From Paenibacillus dendritiformis (GTDB lineage: Bacteria > Bacillota > Bacilli > Paenibacillales > Paenibacillaceae), in assembly GCF_945605565.1 (NCBI RefSeq), contig NZ_OX216966.1, forward strand, positions 4,704,001 through 4,768,000: a DNA stretch of 64,000 nt. Reading direction: 5' to 3'. The translations under genes were made by a program, and so were the position numbers. Every line of letters begins with the position of its first letter. Position 1 is the stretch's first letter. A model generated the notes under the pieces. It saw nothing but the letters and a program-made list of their open reading frames with translations, did not search any database and was not told the DNA's origin. Shown here piece after piece: positions 51,347 to 60,272 of this stretch.

Positions 51347-52585
51347 TTAAGCGAGGACTTTGCCGTAGGTTCCTCCTCCGCCGCTCGCCAAGACCAGTTC
51401 TCCGCATCGCGCCTTGACGATATATTCCGCCGTCTTCTCCCCGACTGTCTCCGCCAGCTCCTCCGCGGTCGCCTGATGCAGCACCGCCATCTCGGTGCCG
51501 AACCGGTCCAGCAGCTTGTTCAGCGTGCGGGGCCCGACGCCCGGAATGAACTCCAGCGGAACCTGCATGATATACGGCGGGCGATGAGCGGGAACCTGGC
51601 TGCGCTCTCGATCCGAGATGGCGTGAATGCGGTCGAGCACGCCCTGCACGATTTTGGCACTGCCGCAGGCGGGGCATGCCCCGGGAAGCTGCGCCGTCTC
51701 GGGCACGGCTCCGCAATCCGTGCAGCGCGAGCGGTGATACTTGCCCAGGCTCGGATTCAGCCCGTAATTGGCATTGACGCACCGGCCGTCCCGGTTCTGA
51801 AGCGCCAACGCCCACTCCTTGAAGCTGGGCTCGGCGACCGTCAATTGGTTGTACTCCCGGGCAATTTTGCGAAGTGAATGGGCATCCGAATTCGTCAGCA
51901 GCGTGTAACGATCCAATTCGGAGATGAGACCGGCCATCTCGGTGTCGGCGCTAAGGCCCAGTTCCACCCCATCGATAAGCTCCATGTCCAATATATCCGC
52001 CATGCGATCGGAGCAGTTGCCGTAGATGCTCTTGAACGGCGTGAATACATGCGCCGGAATGAATACGCCCCCGTGCGCGGCCGTCTGCTCCTGCAGCGCC
52101 TGTCCCGATACGTATACCCGCTGAGAAGACAGATTCATATTAGTCACGTAAGGCGACAGCCACGCGGAGAAATGACGCATCGCATCGAAGCTGGGAAGAT
52201 AGCACAGCACATGCGCCATCCCGAGCCCTTCCGCCCGGATTTCAAGCTCAGTGCCAAGGAGCAGCGTCGTGTTCCGGTACCGGATGCCGCCGTCGGCCAG
52301 TTCCTCCATCTCTCCCCGCTCAAGCAAGGCGGCGATATCCTCCTGTACGCCTGGCGCGTGCGCATCGATAATCCCAATCAGGTGCAGCCCTTTGCGCTCC
52401 GACGCTTCCTTCGCAATCGCTTCGAACGTCAGATCCCGGCTTGCGCTCATCTTGCAAGGTACGCCGCGGGACGTGCTCCCGATATGGATATGGAAATCTC
52501 CGAATATGCGCATGCCGGTGAACTTGGAGCCTTCCGCGGGCGTGGTTATACCGGCCATGAGCCCGTCATCTCGTATATTTTCCAA
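51347..52585 (-). CDS. endonuclease Q family protein (YqxK/PHP-type)
   Basis: 412 residues at the longest start (ATG 52585; ATG 52558 and 52513 are alternatives). N-terminal PHP metal site GDFHIHIGSTSRG (about 29-41), further ligands around GIIDAHAPG and NSDAHSLRK, a four-cysteine zinc element (CTDCG ... CPACG) and a C-terminal helix-hairpin-helix FIPGVGPRTLNKLL plus second HhH. EndoQ cuts DNA 5' to uracil, hypoxanthine and abasic sites. The metal ligands and zinc finger appear complete. It overlaps nudF by up to 40 bases. B. subtilis YqxK holds the same place. Confidence 0.88.
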   Translation of the reverse strand: MENIRDDGLMAGITTPAEGSKFTGMRIFGDFHIHIGSTSRGVPCKMSASRDLTFEAIAKEASERKGLHLIGIIDAHAPGVQEDIAALLERGEMEELADGGIRYRNTTLLLGTELEIRAEGLGMAHVLCYLPSFDAMRHFSAWLSPYVTNMNLSSQRVYVSGQALQEQTAAHGGVFIPAHVFTPFKSIYGNCSDRMADILDMELIDGVELGLSADTEMAGLISELDRYTLLTNSDAHSLRKIAREYNQLTVAEPSFKEWALALQNRDGRCVNANYGLNPSLGKYHRSRCTDCGAVPETAQLPGACPACGSAKIVQGVLDRIHAISDRERSQVPAHRPPYIMQVPLEFIPGVGPRTLNKLLDRFGTEMAVLHQATAEELAETVGEKTAEYIVKARCGELVLASGGGGTYGKVLA

Positions 52586-53133
52586 GCATAGAGCGCTTGT
52601 ATTGTCTTCGCATCGCCGATTCGGCCTTGACGCATCGCCTCGAACGCTTCGTCCATCGTCAGAGCGCTTACTTCGAGGAACTCGTCTTCGTCCGGCTTCA
52701 TCGTGCCTTCTTCCAATCCATCCGCCGCATACAGATAGATAATCTCGTCCGCGAAGCCGGGAGAGGTCGAGAACGCCCCGAGCGGAATCAGGGAAGCTGC
52801 CCGGTAGCCGGTCTCCTCCTCCAGCTCCCGCTTGGCCGCATCCTCCGGCCGTTCTCCCGCGTCCAGCTTGCCTGCCGGAATCTCGACCTGCGTCCGCTCG
52901 AGCGGCTTGCGGTACTGCTCGACGACCAGCATCCGCTCGTCCTTGATCGCCAGCACTGCGACCGCGCCCGGATGGCGGACAATTTCCCGAGTTGCTTTGC
53001 TCCCATCGGGTAAAGTAACAGTAACGACCTGCAGATCAATGATTTTCCCTTCGAAAATCGTAGTCGTATCAACCGTCACTTCTTCGAGCGACGGGCGTTT
53101 TTTGGCTTGATTGACATCATCGTGCACGCTCAT
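52546..53133 (-). CDS. nudF: ADP-ribose pyrophosphatase (Nudix)
   Basis: 195 residues. The Nudix box GKLDAGERPEDAAKRELEEETGY (in parts) follows the GX5EX7REUXEEXGU rule. It hydrolyses ADP-ribose to AMP and ribose 5-phosphate, removing a reactive product of NAD turnover. RBS AGGGAG. It is divergent from mciZ and overlaps endoQ at its 3' end, so nudF and endoQ should be co-transcribed. Confidence 0.94.
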   Translation of the reverse strand: MSVHDDVNQAKKRPSLEEVTVDTTTIFEGKIIDLQVVTVTLPDGSKATREIVRHPGAVAVLAIKDERMLVVEQYRKPLERTQVEIPAGKLDAGERPEDAAKRELEEETGYRAASLIPLGAFSTSPGFADEIIYLYAADGLEEGTMKPDEDEFLEVSALTMDEAFEAMRQGRIGDAKTIQALYAWKIYEMTGSWPV

Positions 53134-53285
53134 CTAGTGCCCACTCCCTTATAACAAATGGTTGGCTCATCCTTCCGGGGCTGTTCAGCTCCGGATCAAG
53201 CCATCGCTATGCATACATAATTCCGTTCGATGCAACATACTCATTATACCAAAACGGCTCGTCCGAACGAAATGAGGGTAATGAC

Positions 53286-53435
53286 ATGAAACAATATTAT
53301 TCCAAGCAGGATATGCTGTTCGTGGGGAAAAGCTATGAAATTCGCGCCGAGCTGAGAAGGCTCATGATTCGGGAAGGCCGTACCGCCACGTTGTCCATGA
53401 CGCTCCAAAAGCAACAGAGCCGGGCTAAAAAATAG
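53286..53435 (+). CDS. mciZ: Z-ring formation inhibitor MciZ
   Basis: 49 residues; the frame is too short to be noticed by size alone. The core FVGKSYEIRAELRRL matches the B. subtilis MciZ segment VGKAWEIRAKLKEY closely, and it lies beside nudF. MciZ binds the C-terminal face of FtsZ, caps filaments and blocks Z-ring assembly in the mother cell during sporulation. ATG 53286 follows a GAGGG site. The protein is about 9 residues longer than B. subtilis MciZ, with a basic Gln/Lys tail. I see no clear SigH promoter in the 150 bases shared with nudF. Confidence 0.85.
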   Translation: MKQYYSKQDMLFVGKSYEIRAELRRLMIREGRTATLSMTLQKQQSRAKK

Positions 53436-53476
53436 AGAAACATGGCTTTGCGGCCAGCCCGAGCTCGCGGCAATAA

Positions 53477-53522
53477 CAAAAAGGGTACGGACCAAGGCGG
53501 CCACCGCCTCATCCGTACCCTT
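53477..53522 (-). terminator. terminator of the hexuronate operon
   Basis: AAGGGTACGGA/TCCGTACCCTT perfect 11-bp stem with an inner GGCGG stem, followed by TTTTG on the minus strand, just after uxuA. Confidence 0.85.
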
Positions 53523-53525
53523 GTC

Positions 53526-54599
53526 TTAATTTGCGGGATGATGCTCCCGCACCGCAGCCGAACATTTCGTCACGGCTTCCCAAATGCCGTTCAAGTAGAC
53601 GGCGCCGAGCGCCCGGTCATACAACCCATACCCGGGGCGCCCCTGCTCGCCCCAGATCATGCGGCCGTGATCCGAGCGCAGCGGGCCGGTATACCCGATG
53701 TCCGCCAGCGCGCGCATAACCGCGGTCATGTCGACGGAACCGGCGGACGACAGATGGGCCGTCTCCTGGAACGAGCGATGTCCGGTAACCAGCACGTTGC
53801 GCGCATGAACGAAATGAATGCGGCCCGCATGGCCGAATTGCCGGATCATATGCGGCAAATCATTCGCCGGATCAGAGCCCAGCGATCCGGTGCAGAAGCA
53901 CATGCCGTGGGCGGGATGATCGAAGAGCGATAAATAGCGGGCGAACTGCTCTTCTCTGCCCAGGATTCGCGGCAAGCCGAATATCGGCCACGGCGGATCA
54001 TCCGGGTGAACCGCCATCCGCATCCCCAGTTCCGCCGCCTCCGGCATGACCCGCTGGACGAAATAAGCGATGTTCTCCCAATACTGCTCCTCGCCGATGG
54101 AACGGTAGCGTTCGAACAGGCGGCCGACTTCCCCGTCAAGATAGCTCGTGTCCCAGCCGGGAAGGCGCAGCGTTCCGTCCGCCGGATCCATCTGTTGAAT
54201 GACGTCATCCTCATAGATAAGCGTCGTGGAACCGTCCGCCAGCACATGATCAAGCTGCGAGCGGGTCCAATCGAACACCGGCATGACGTTGTAGCAGACC
54301 GTCCGGATACCTTCCGCCGCCAGATTGCGAAGCGTCGCAATGTAATTGTCGATATACCGGTCCCGTCCGGCCAGCCCCAGCTTGATATCTTCATGGACCG
54401 GAACGCTCTCGATGACGGCGAGCCGCAAGCCGTGCGCCTCCACCGTCTCCTTCAGGCCGCGAATCCGTTCCCGGCTCCATACTTCACCGACCGGAACATC
54501 ATAGACGGCCGACACGATGCCTTGCATCCCCGGAATCTGATGAATATATTCAAGCCGGACCGGGTCATCCGCGCCATACCAGCGGAACGTTAATTCCAA
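53526..54599 (-). CDS. uxuA: mannonate dehydratase
   Basis: 357 residues from TTG 54599, eight bases after AAGGAGG; it overlaps the preceding gene's end by 35 bases. Converts D-mannonate to 2-keto-3-deoxygluconate. Family features are FRWYGADDPV, IPGMQGIVSAVYD, ESVPVHEDIK, CYNVMPVFDWTR, AVHPDDPPWPIFGLPRI (in part) and CFCTGSLGSDP, carrying the metal-binding His and Cys. Last gene of the catabolic operon, followed by a terminator. KDG kinase and aldolase genes are not in the window. Confidence 0.95.
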   Translation of the reverse strand: MELTFRWYGADDPVRLEYIHQIPGMQGIVSAVYDVPVGEVWSRERIRGLKETVEAHGLRLAVIESVPVHEDIKLGLAGRDRYIDNYIATLRNLAAEGIRTVCYNVMPVFDWTRSQLDHVLADGSTTLIYEDDVIQQMDPADGTLRLPGWDTSYLDGEVGRLFERYRSIGEEQYWENIAYFVQRVMPEAAELGMRMAVHPDDPPWPIFGLPRILGREEQFARYLSLFDHPAHGMCFCTGSLGSDPANDLPHMIRQFGHAGRIHFVHARNVLVTGHRSFQETAHLSSAGSVDMTAVMRALADIGYTGPLRSDHGRMIWGEQGRPGYGLYDRALGAVYLNGIWEAVTKCSAAVREHHPAN

Positions 54600-55698
54600 G
54601 CTCTTCGCCTCCTTTTACCGATGGATTCGGAATGACGATCGCATTCGCCTGCGCCGCCAGCGCCAGCTCGGCCGCCTTGAACGCATGCTGCTGCGTCATC
54701 GCCCGCTCCGTCCGATGAAGGCAATCGCTAATCAGCTCTCCGAAGAAAGGGAATCCGACCTTGCCGGACACCGGGATATGCCGTTCTCCCTCATGGTTGA
54801 CGAGATAGACATGATCCGGCGTGTTGGAGCGGGCGACATCGATATATTTGCGCAGCTCGATATAGCCGTCCGTGCCGAGGATGACGGTGCGGCCGTCCCC
54901 CCATGTGCCGAGTCCGTCCGGCGTGAACCAGTCGACCCGGAAATAATTGGTGGCGCCGTTGTCCCCCAGCAGCATGGCGTCCCCGAAGTCCTCAAGTTCC
55001 GGATATTCGGGATGCGCGTAATTCGCCACCTTGCTGTGCAGCACTTGCGCATCGCGGCAGCCCGCATAGTACAGAAATTGCTCGGCCTGGTGACTGCCGA
55101 TATCGCATAATATCCCGCCGTAACGCTCCTTCTCGAAAAACCAGGCCGGACGCTGCGGCGCCTGCAGCCGGTGCGGTCCCGTTCCCATCACCTGCAGCAC
55201 TCTGCCGATAGCGCCTTCCTGAATCAGCTGCCCGGCATACACCGCGCTCTCCGAATGCAGCCGTTCGCTGTAGTAGACCATATACTTCCGCTTCGTGTCA
55301 GCGACGGAGCGGCACGCCGCTTCCAACTGCTCGAACGACGTGAACGGCGTCTTATCCGTAAAGTAATCTTTGCCGTGCTCCATTGCCCGGAGCCCGAGTG
55401 CGCACCGGTCCGCCGGGACGGCAGCCGCGGCGATAAGCCGCACCTCGGGATCCTCCAAAATCTCCGCTTCCGAGCGGGCGGCCCGCACCCCGGGATAACG
55501 GGCCTGGAACGCTTCTACCTTGGAGGGATCGGGGTCGTAGACCCATTTCAAGGTCGCTCCCGCCTCCATCAAGCCGTTGCACATGCCGTAAATATGCCCA
55601 TGCTCCAGCGCCATCGCTGCGAACACGAATTCCCCCGGCCCGCATACCGGGTTCGGCTTGCCTTCCGGGGCGTAGCGCATGCCGTCAGTGCGGTTCAT
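54565..55698 (-). CDS. Gfo/Idh/MocA-family oxidoreductase (1)
   Basis: 377 residues starting MNRTDGMRYAPEG, ATGA overlap with the preceding gene. A NAD(P)-dependent fold of the Gfo/Idh/MocA family: an N-terminal nucleotide domain in which the usual GxGxxG is replaced by ALEHGHIYGMCNG, a DKTPF segment where EKP is typical (about 122), and FEKERYGGILCDIGSHQAEQFLYYAG in the C-terminal domain (in part: GGILCDIGSHQ). Substrate unknown; probably a sugar or inositol derivative feeding the same pathway. Confidence 0.85.
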   Translation of the reverse strand: MNRTDGMRYAPEGKPNPVCGPGEFVFAAMALEHGHIYGMCNGLMEAGATLKWVYDPDPSKVEAFQARYPGVRAARSEAEILEDPEVRLIAAAAVPADRCALGLRAMEHGKDYFTDKTPFTSFEQLEAACRSVADTKRKYMVYYSERLHSESAVYAGQLIQEGAIGRVLQVMGTGPHRLQAPQRPAWFFEKERYGGILCDIGSHQAEQFLYYAGCRDAQVLHSKVANYAHPEYPELEDFGDAMLLGDNGATNYFRVDWFTPDGLGTWGDGRTVILGTDGYIELRKYIDVARSNTPDHVYLVNHEGERHIPVSGKVGFPFFGELISDCLHRTERAMTQQHAFKAAELALAAQANAIVIPNPSVKGGEELGINVPLVWRG

Positions 55699-56582
55699 CG
55701 CGAACTCCCCCTGGCGCTTCCGGCTTCCTGACGGGCTGCGGCTCCATCCGCAAGCTCCTTCATTAGCGAGACGAAGCCGCGCAGCATGTCGCCTGAGGAA
55801 TGGACGCCGCTAAAATCTTCCACCCCGCAATAGCCGTCATAACCGACAGCGGTCAAGTCCTCCATCACCTGCTGCCAGCGGACGAATCCCCGCTCCAGCG
55901 GCGACCATTCCAGCTTCGGGCCGTTATTGTCCCGAACGGCCGCAACATCCGCATTTTTGACATGGACATGCGCCAGGTACGGCCCCAGCATTTCCAGGCC
56001 CATGCGGTGGTTCTCATACCCCTCGAACACCATATTGCCGGGGTCGAACAGCACACCGATATGTTCCGGGTCGAAGGAAGACGCGATCCGGTATGCCGCG
56101 CTTGCGCTTGGCGCGATCGTCATATGATGCGTCTCGATCAGTCCCCGGATGCCATAGTGCTTCAGCAGCGGCACAAGCTTCGCAACGTATTCCATCTGCT
56201 CGTCATACAGCTCGCGGTAAGGCCGGCTCCGGTTATAGCCATGGACGCCGATGCGCATCATCGGTGCGCCCAGCGCCTGGGCAAGGCGCATCACTTCTTC
56301 CGCCGCCTCCACATCTCCGACCTTCAAGTAGGGCATGACGGCGGCGCTGTCGAGGCCATGCTCGCGCATCTGCCCGCGCAGGCCCTCAAGCACTTCCGGA
56401 GCGGTTCCGGGCTCGATGGTGCACAGATTATTGCCCCAGAAGGATGGCGGCTGGCTTGTCGCCTCCGCCGGCCTTGGCGCGCAGCGCCATTCGATTCCGT
56501 GCAGCCCGGCCTCCGCTGCTGCCGGAATGACTTGTTCCACCGATAGATCGGGAACAGCTACGGTAAAGACAGACCATTTCAT
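55695..56582 (-). CDS. sugar phosphate isomerase/epimerase family (TIM barrel)
   Basis: 295 residues from ATG 56582 (MKWSVFTVAV) behind AGGAGGA. An AP-endonuclease-2-type TIM barrel with GLHGIEWRCA, a metal-ligand segment IETHHMTIAPS, LFDPGNMVFEG, HVHVKNAD and CGVEDFSG, fitting the Xyl isomerase-like family of epimerases and isomerases. Its exact substrate is unknown. It is in the operon between the SDR gene (135 bases upstream) and a Gfo/Idh gene (ATGA overlap downstream). Confidence 0.85.
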   Translation of the reverse strand: MKWSVFTVAVPDLSVEQVIPAAAEAGLHGIEWRCAPRPAEATSQPPSFWGNNLCTIEPGTAPEVLEGLRGQMREHGLDSAAVMPYLKVGDVEAAEEVMRLAQALGAPMMRIGVHGYNRSRPYRELYDEQMEYVAKLVPLLKHYGIRGLIETHHMTIAPSASAAYRIASSFDPEHIGVLFDPGNMVFEGYENHRMGLEMLGPYLAHVHVKNADVAAVRDNNGPKLEWSPLERGFVRWQQVMEDLTAVGYDGYCGVEDFSGVHSSGDMLRGFVSLMKELADGAAARQEAGSARGSSR

Positions 56583-56717
56583 AGATGCGTCCTCCTTCAT
56601 ATAGAGACAGTGATTTGAAATTGCTTGCTGTGTTCGTTGGTGTATTTCAGCATAAGCTTCCTTCCGGTCCTCGCCGGATCCTGGTTCAGTTCGATCTTGG
56701 ATGAGCCGGACTGGCAT

Positions 56718-57488
56718 CTAGATCGTCATCGCGCCGAAGCCGCCATCGACGCGGATCAATGCGCCGGTCACAAAGCCCGAAGCCCGCTCCGACGCCAGCC
56801 AGACGGCAGTTCCTTGCAGCTCCTCGGGGGTGCCGAACCGCCCCATCGGCGTATGCCTCATAATCGCTTCCACCCGCTCCGGGGACAGGATCGCCCGGTT
56901 CTGCTCCGCCGGGAAGAAGCCGGGGATGATGGCGTTGACCCTGACGCCGTGAGGAGCGAATTCACGAGCCAAATATTTGGTCATGCTGTTCAAGGCCGCC
57001 TTCGACATGGAATAGGTAAACACGCGGGATAACGGCGGATCCGAGGAGACGGAGGAGATGAGAATAATGGAACCTCCGCTCCCGCCTCCGATCATCGATT
57101 GCCCGAATTGCTGGCACATCCGGATGGCGCCCTTCACATTAACGTTCATGATATGGTCCCATTCTTCCATCTCCAGCTCGAAGAACGGGGTCGCGCTGTT
57201 CACTCCGGGACAGTAGAGCAGCACATCGACCATCCCGTAGCGCTCCATCACTTCGGCGTGGAGGCGCTCGATATCGCGCTCGTCCGTCATATCGCCCAGG
57301 AACGCCTGGGCGTCTCCTCCCGCCTCGGCCAGCTGCGCCACCACTTCAGCGGCCGCATCCGCCTTGCGCCCGATGATAGCGACCTGGGCCCCATGCGCAG
57401 CCAGTGCCTCGGCCATGGACCGGCCCAGCGTGCTCGTACCTCCGGCAATAACCGCGGTCTTCCCGCTCAAATCAAACCATTGCGACAT
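56718..57488 (-). CDS. SDR-family oxidoreductase, probable D-mannonate oxidoreductase (fructuronate reductase)
   Basis: 256 residues from ATG 57488 (MSQWFDLSGK), six bases after AAGGAGG (the ATG two codons earlier abuts the RBS and overlaps the previous stop in ATGA). Classical short-chain dehydrogenase with GGTSTLG at the coenzyme site and the catalytic Ser145-Tyr159-x3-Lys163 set (YSMSK). In Bacillus-type uronate operons an SDR (UxuB/YjmF) reduces fructuronate to mannonate, just before UxuA, which fits this operon. Confidence 0.85.
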   Translation of the reverse strand: MSQWFDLSGKTAVIAGGTSTLGRSMAEALAAHGAQVAIIGRKADAAAEVVAQLAEAGGDAQAFLGDMTDERDIERLHAEVMERYGMVDVLLYCPGVNSATPFFELEMEEWDHIMNVNVKGAIRMCQQFGQSMIGGGSGGSIILISSVSSDPPLSRVFTYSMSKAALNSMTKYLAREFAPHGVRVNAIIPGFFPAEQNRAILSPERVEAIMRHTPMGRFGTPEELQGTAVWLASERASGFVTGALIRVDGGFGAMTI

Positions 57489-57490
57489 GT

Positions 57491-58771
57491 TCATCCTCCT
57501 TGCCTTCCCTCATCCGGCGCGATGCCGGCGAACGTCCGGAATTGACGGTTGAACCATTCATCCGCATCCCGTTCCATCTCTTCCCGCGACACCGTCCATC
57601 CGGCCCGCGCGAGGCGGATATATTGATGAGCCAGCACTTCGGCGACCGTATGGCGCGAATAATCCCACTTCGTAATTAGCTGCTCCAGCACCCGGCAATC
57701 CGAATGCTGCGGGACGAAGGAGGTGCCGAGCAGCTCGGTGCGCATCCGGGTCATCTCCGCAATCATCGATTCGGTATGCAGGAACCACCAGCAGCCAAAA
57801 GGCAGCAGATTACGGAACTTGCGCGCCAGCACCGCCAGCTCATGCTGATTCTCGCGGGCGAGCAGGGTGACCATGAACCGCTGCGACGGATAGCGGACAA
57901 GCAGCCGCTCCAGCATGCCGATGTCGGTCCGCTCCCCGCGGTCTCCCGCCAGCCGCAAGGCCGGATTGACCTGGCGCTTGACGCCGATCATGAGCGCCAG
58001 CGGCAGATTCAGCTCCCGGCAGACCGGGATGACCGCCTCGTCGAGCATGCGGCTGCTCCACCCGTCGTCTGGATACCGGAACGTTCCGGGCAAGGATGCG
58101 GCAATATAGACCGCCTTCATCCGCACCGCCCATTCCTTCAGGAACCGTCTCGCCTCGCGGACATTCTGTTCGCCGCCCGGCCCGTCCCATTCCGCCGTCA
58201 CCGCAAAGCCCTCCGCCTGCAGCTTCGGACAGGCCGCTTCCCAGTCCAGCAGCAAGGAATCGATCCGGAGCGCCGCCAGGAACCGGGAATCCCGGACTCC
58301 GCCGCCCTGCCAGACCGGCCGCTCCAACGGGTCGAACGGGTCGTTGGTCATCACGACTTGCTTCACATTCGCCAAGCGGAAAATATGATCGATATGCTCC
58401 GATAAGCTTACCTTCGACCACGCTTCCCGGAGCGCCTCGATGCTGCGGCTGGCGATTGGCATGCCGAGCCGCTGGCATATGCCGACGACCGCAATCGCCG
58501 CCTCGCTGACGGGAGAGCGATCGACGAACAAGGTCTGGAACACGTGATCCGCCTGCCGCTCCTTGCTCCAACTCCAGAATGTCTCTTCCGGAACGGCGGA
58601 ATGGCGGAACATTTCGGCAATCAGATAATGGTACGTCAACAGCTCATCGATCCCCCAGAGCAGCAGGGAGCCGAAACTCTCCGCATACAGATGGGTATGC
58701 ATATCGGTGACGGCGCATTGCTTCACGACCTCATGCGCCATCTGCCGAATCGCCTGTTCGTCCTGGTTCAT
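57491..58771 (-). CDS. uronate isomerase-like amidohydrolase
   Basis: 426 residues. The N-terminal DMHTHLY metal motif, the FWSWSKERQADHVFQTLF helix, VVMTNDPFD and the late FGCWWFLHTESMIAEMTRMRTELLGTSF (in part) are those of UxaC-type glucuronate/galacturonate isomerases, but it is about 45 residues shorter than E. coli UxaC and rather divergent. It would interconvert glucuronate and fructuronate. Operon place ahead of the SDR and UxuA supports this. RBS AAGGAGG. Confidence 0.8.
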   Translation of the reverse strand: MNQDEQAIRQMAHEVVKQCAVTDMHTHLYAESFGSLLLWGIDELLTYHYLIAEMFRHSAVPEETFWSWSKERQADHVFQTLFVDRSPVSEAAIAVVGICQRLGMPIASRSIEALREAWSKVSLSEHIDHIFRLANVKQVVMTNDPFDPLERPVWQGGGVRDSRFLAALRIDSLLLDWEAACPKLQAEGFAVTAEWDGPGGEQNVREARRFLKEWAVRMKAVYIAASLPGTFRYPDDGWSSRMLDEAVIPVCRELNLPLALMIGVKRQVNPALRLAGDRGERTDIGMLERLLVRYPSQRFMVTLLARENQHELAVLARKFRNLLPFGCWWFLHTESMIAEMTRMRTELLGTSFVPQHSDCRVLEQLITKWDYSRHTVAEVLAHQYIRLARAGWTVSREEMERDADEWFNRQFRTFAGIAPDEGRQGG

Positions 58772-58852
58772 CCACAGTCAACCTCCTTCTCCCTTTGTCC
58801 AGCCGTTATCCTCGGAATGTCTGCGACACCCTGCTGTCCGGTTGACAGCCGG

Positions 58853-60028
58853 CTACGAACCGAACGAACGGCTCATATCCGCCGGAGCCCGCACCTCTTC
58901 CGGCGCATCGGCCGCATAGCGGGACTGGGTAATCCGCTTCTGCAGCTCCGTATGGAACAGATCCTCATCCAGCGGGAACGTAACCCAGTTGTCCGTCCAG
59001 GTCGACAGCAGCATCGCGTTCGACAGCGTCAGGCCGTGGATGCCTTCTTCGCCCGGCGCAAGAAGCGGCGCGCCTGTCCGGATCGCGTCGGTCCAGTTCT
59101 GAATAATGTAGCGGTGCTCGCCGCCCTGTCCATGGACCGGGATTTCGCATTTCCAGCATTCAGGCTGTCCGAACATGCCTTCATATTGCCGGTTGAACTC
59201 CGGCTCAGACACCCGCAGCCGCCAAAACGTCAGCTTCCCGTTCTCGATGACGACCTTGCCCCGATCCCCGGTGATCTCGAAGCGGTTCGTGCCCGGCGCC
59301 TCGCCGGTCGTCGTCACGAATACGCCGCTCGCTCCGTTCTCGTACTCTACATAGGCGGTGACATCGTCCTCGACCTCGATGTCCCGATAATGCCCGAAGC
59401 GGCAAAACGCCCGCATCCGCTTCGGCACAAGGCCGGTCGTCCACTGCCACAGATCAAGCTGGTGCGGATCCTGATTGATAAGGACGCCGCCGCCTTCCCC
59501 TGCCCAGGTCGCGCGCCAGCCGCCCGAATTATAATAGCTCTGCGGCCGGTACCAGTTCGTAATAATCCAGTTCGTCCGCCGGATCTCGCCCAGCTCTCCC
59601 GATTGAATCAGATCGCGGAGCTTCTGGTAGATCGGCTGGCTGCGCTGATTGTACATGATGCCGAACACTTTGCCGCTTCGCGTTGCCCGCTCGTTCATCT
59701 CCCGCACCTGCTTCGTATAGACGCCGGCCGGCTTCTCGATCAAGACGTGCAGCCCATGCTCGAATGCGTTGATGGCCGATTGCGGGTGATGGTAATGAGG
59801 CGTCGCGATCAGCACCGCATCAATCTTCCCGGAGGCCAGCATCTCTTCCTCTGTCGAATAAAACGAGATGTGCTCCCCCAATTCGGACTGCGCCCACTCC
59901 TGGCGGCCGGGAACGCTGTCGCAGACAGCGCCCAATACCGCCCCTGTTATCTCGCCGCGCGCGATGCACTTCGCATGCGCGCTCCCCATATTTCCTAATC
60001 CGATGACGCCAATTCGTACGGTATCCAC
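58853..60028 (-). CDS. Gfo/Idh/MocA-family oxidoreductase (2)
   Basis: 391 residues from GTG 60028, eight bases after AAGGAGG. Has the canonical Rossmann GVIGLGNMG (7-15), EKPAG (98-102) and GGWRATWAGEGGGVLINQDPHQLDLWQW in the substrate domain (in part), typical of NAD(P)-dependent sugar dehydrogenases. First gene of the catabolic operon; a cre-like site and the AraC gene lie upstream. The substrate cannot be read from sequence. Confidence 0.88.
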   Translation of the reverse strand: MDTVRIGVIGLGNMGSAHAKCIARGEITGAVLGAVCDSVPGRQEWAQSELGEHISFYSTEEEMLASGKIDAVLIATPHYHHPQSAINAFEHGLHVLIEKPAGVYTKQVREMNERATRSGKVFGIMYNQRSQPIYQKLRDLIQSGELGEIRRTNWIITNWYRPQSYYNSGGWRATWAGEGGGVLINQDPHQLDLWQWTTGLVPKRMRAFCRFGHYRDIEVEDDVTAYVEYENGASGVFVTTTGEAPGTNRFEITGDRGKVVIENGKLTFWRLRVSEPEFNRQYEGMFGQPECWKCEIPVHGQGGEHRYIIQNWTDAIRTGAPLLAPGEEGIHGLTLSNAMLLSTWTDNWVTFPLDEDLFHTELQKRITQSRYAADAPEEVRAPADMSRSFGS

Positions 60029-60114
60029 TCGCGTTTCCTCCTTAACTGACGAATAAATAAGCTGGAACGCAGCCGGTACGGTTGCATTTGTACGTAGCGT
60101 ATCACAAGACGAGT

Positions 60115-60128
60115 TGAGTGCGCTTTCA
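60115..60128 (-). promoter_or_regulatory. cre-like CcpA operator ahead of the hexuronate operon
   Basis: On the minus strand TGAAAGCGCACTCA, one mismatch from TGWAANCGNTNWCA. It lies 87 bases before the first gene, in the 224-base gap below the AraC gene, and would put the operon under catabolite repression. Confidence 0.55.
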
Positions 60129-60231
60129 TCGGATTAAGCGTTTCTGGAGCTCATTTAACTGTGGTTGGCATTCAACGGATGGAGGCGGCGCCTGCTGGAG
60201 ACAACCGTCCCTTCTTTCCGGCCGCCCAGCC

Positions 60232-60272
60232 AAAAAAAGCTTCCGTTCCAGGTTACCCTGTCTCGGAAGCTT
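60232..60272 (-). terminator. terminator overlapping the 3' end of the AraC-type regulator gene
   Basis: AAGCTTCCG/CGGAAGCTT perfect 9-bp stem followed by a seven-T run on the minus strand. The araC-type TAA stop (60253-60255) lies in its loop, so the stem's first arm is coding. Confidence 0.8.

Noticed and set aside
53134..53285. SigH promoter for mciZ
   Set aside because: No AGGAWWW/GAAT pair with correct spacing is visible in the divergent gap.
58544..59998. Plus-strand frame of 484 codons
   Set aside because: Antisense of a Gfo/Idh gene; no domain or RBS, and arginine/proline-rich shadow composition.
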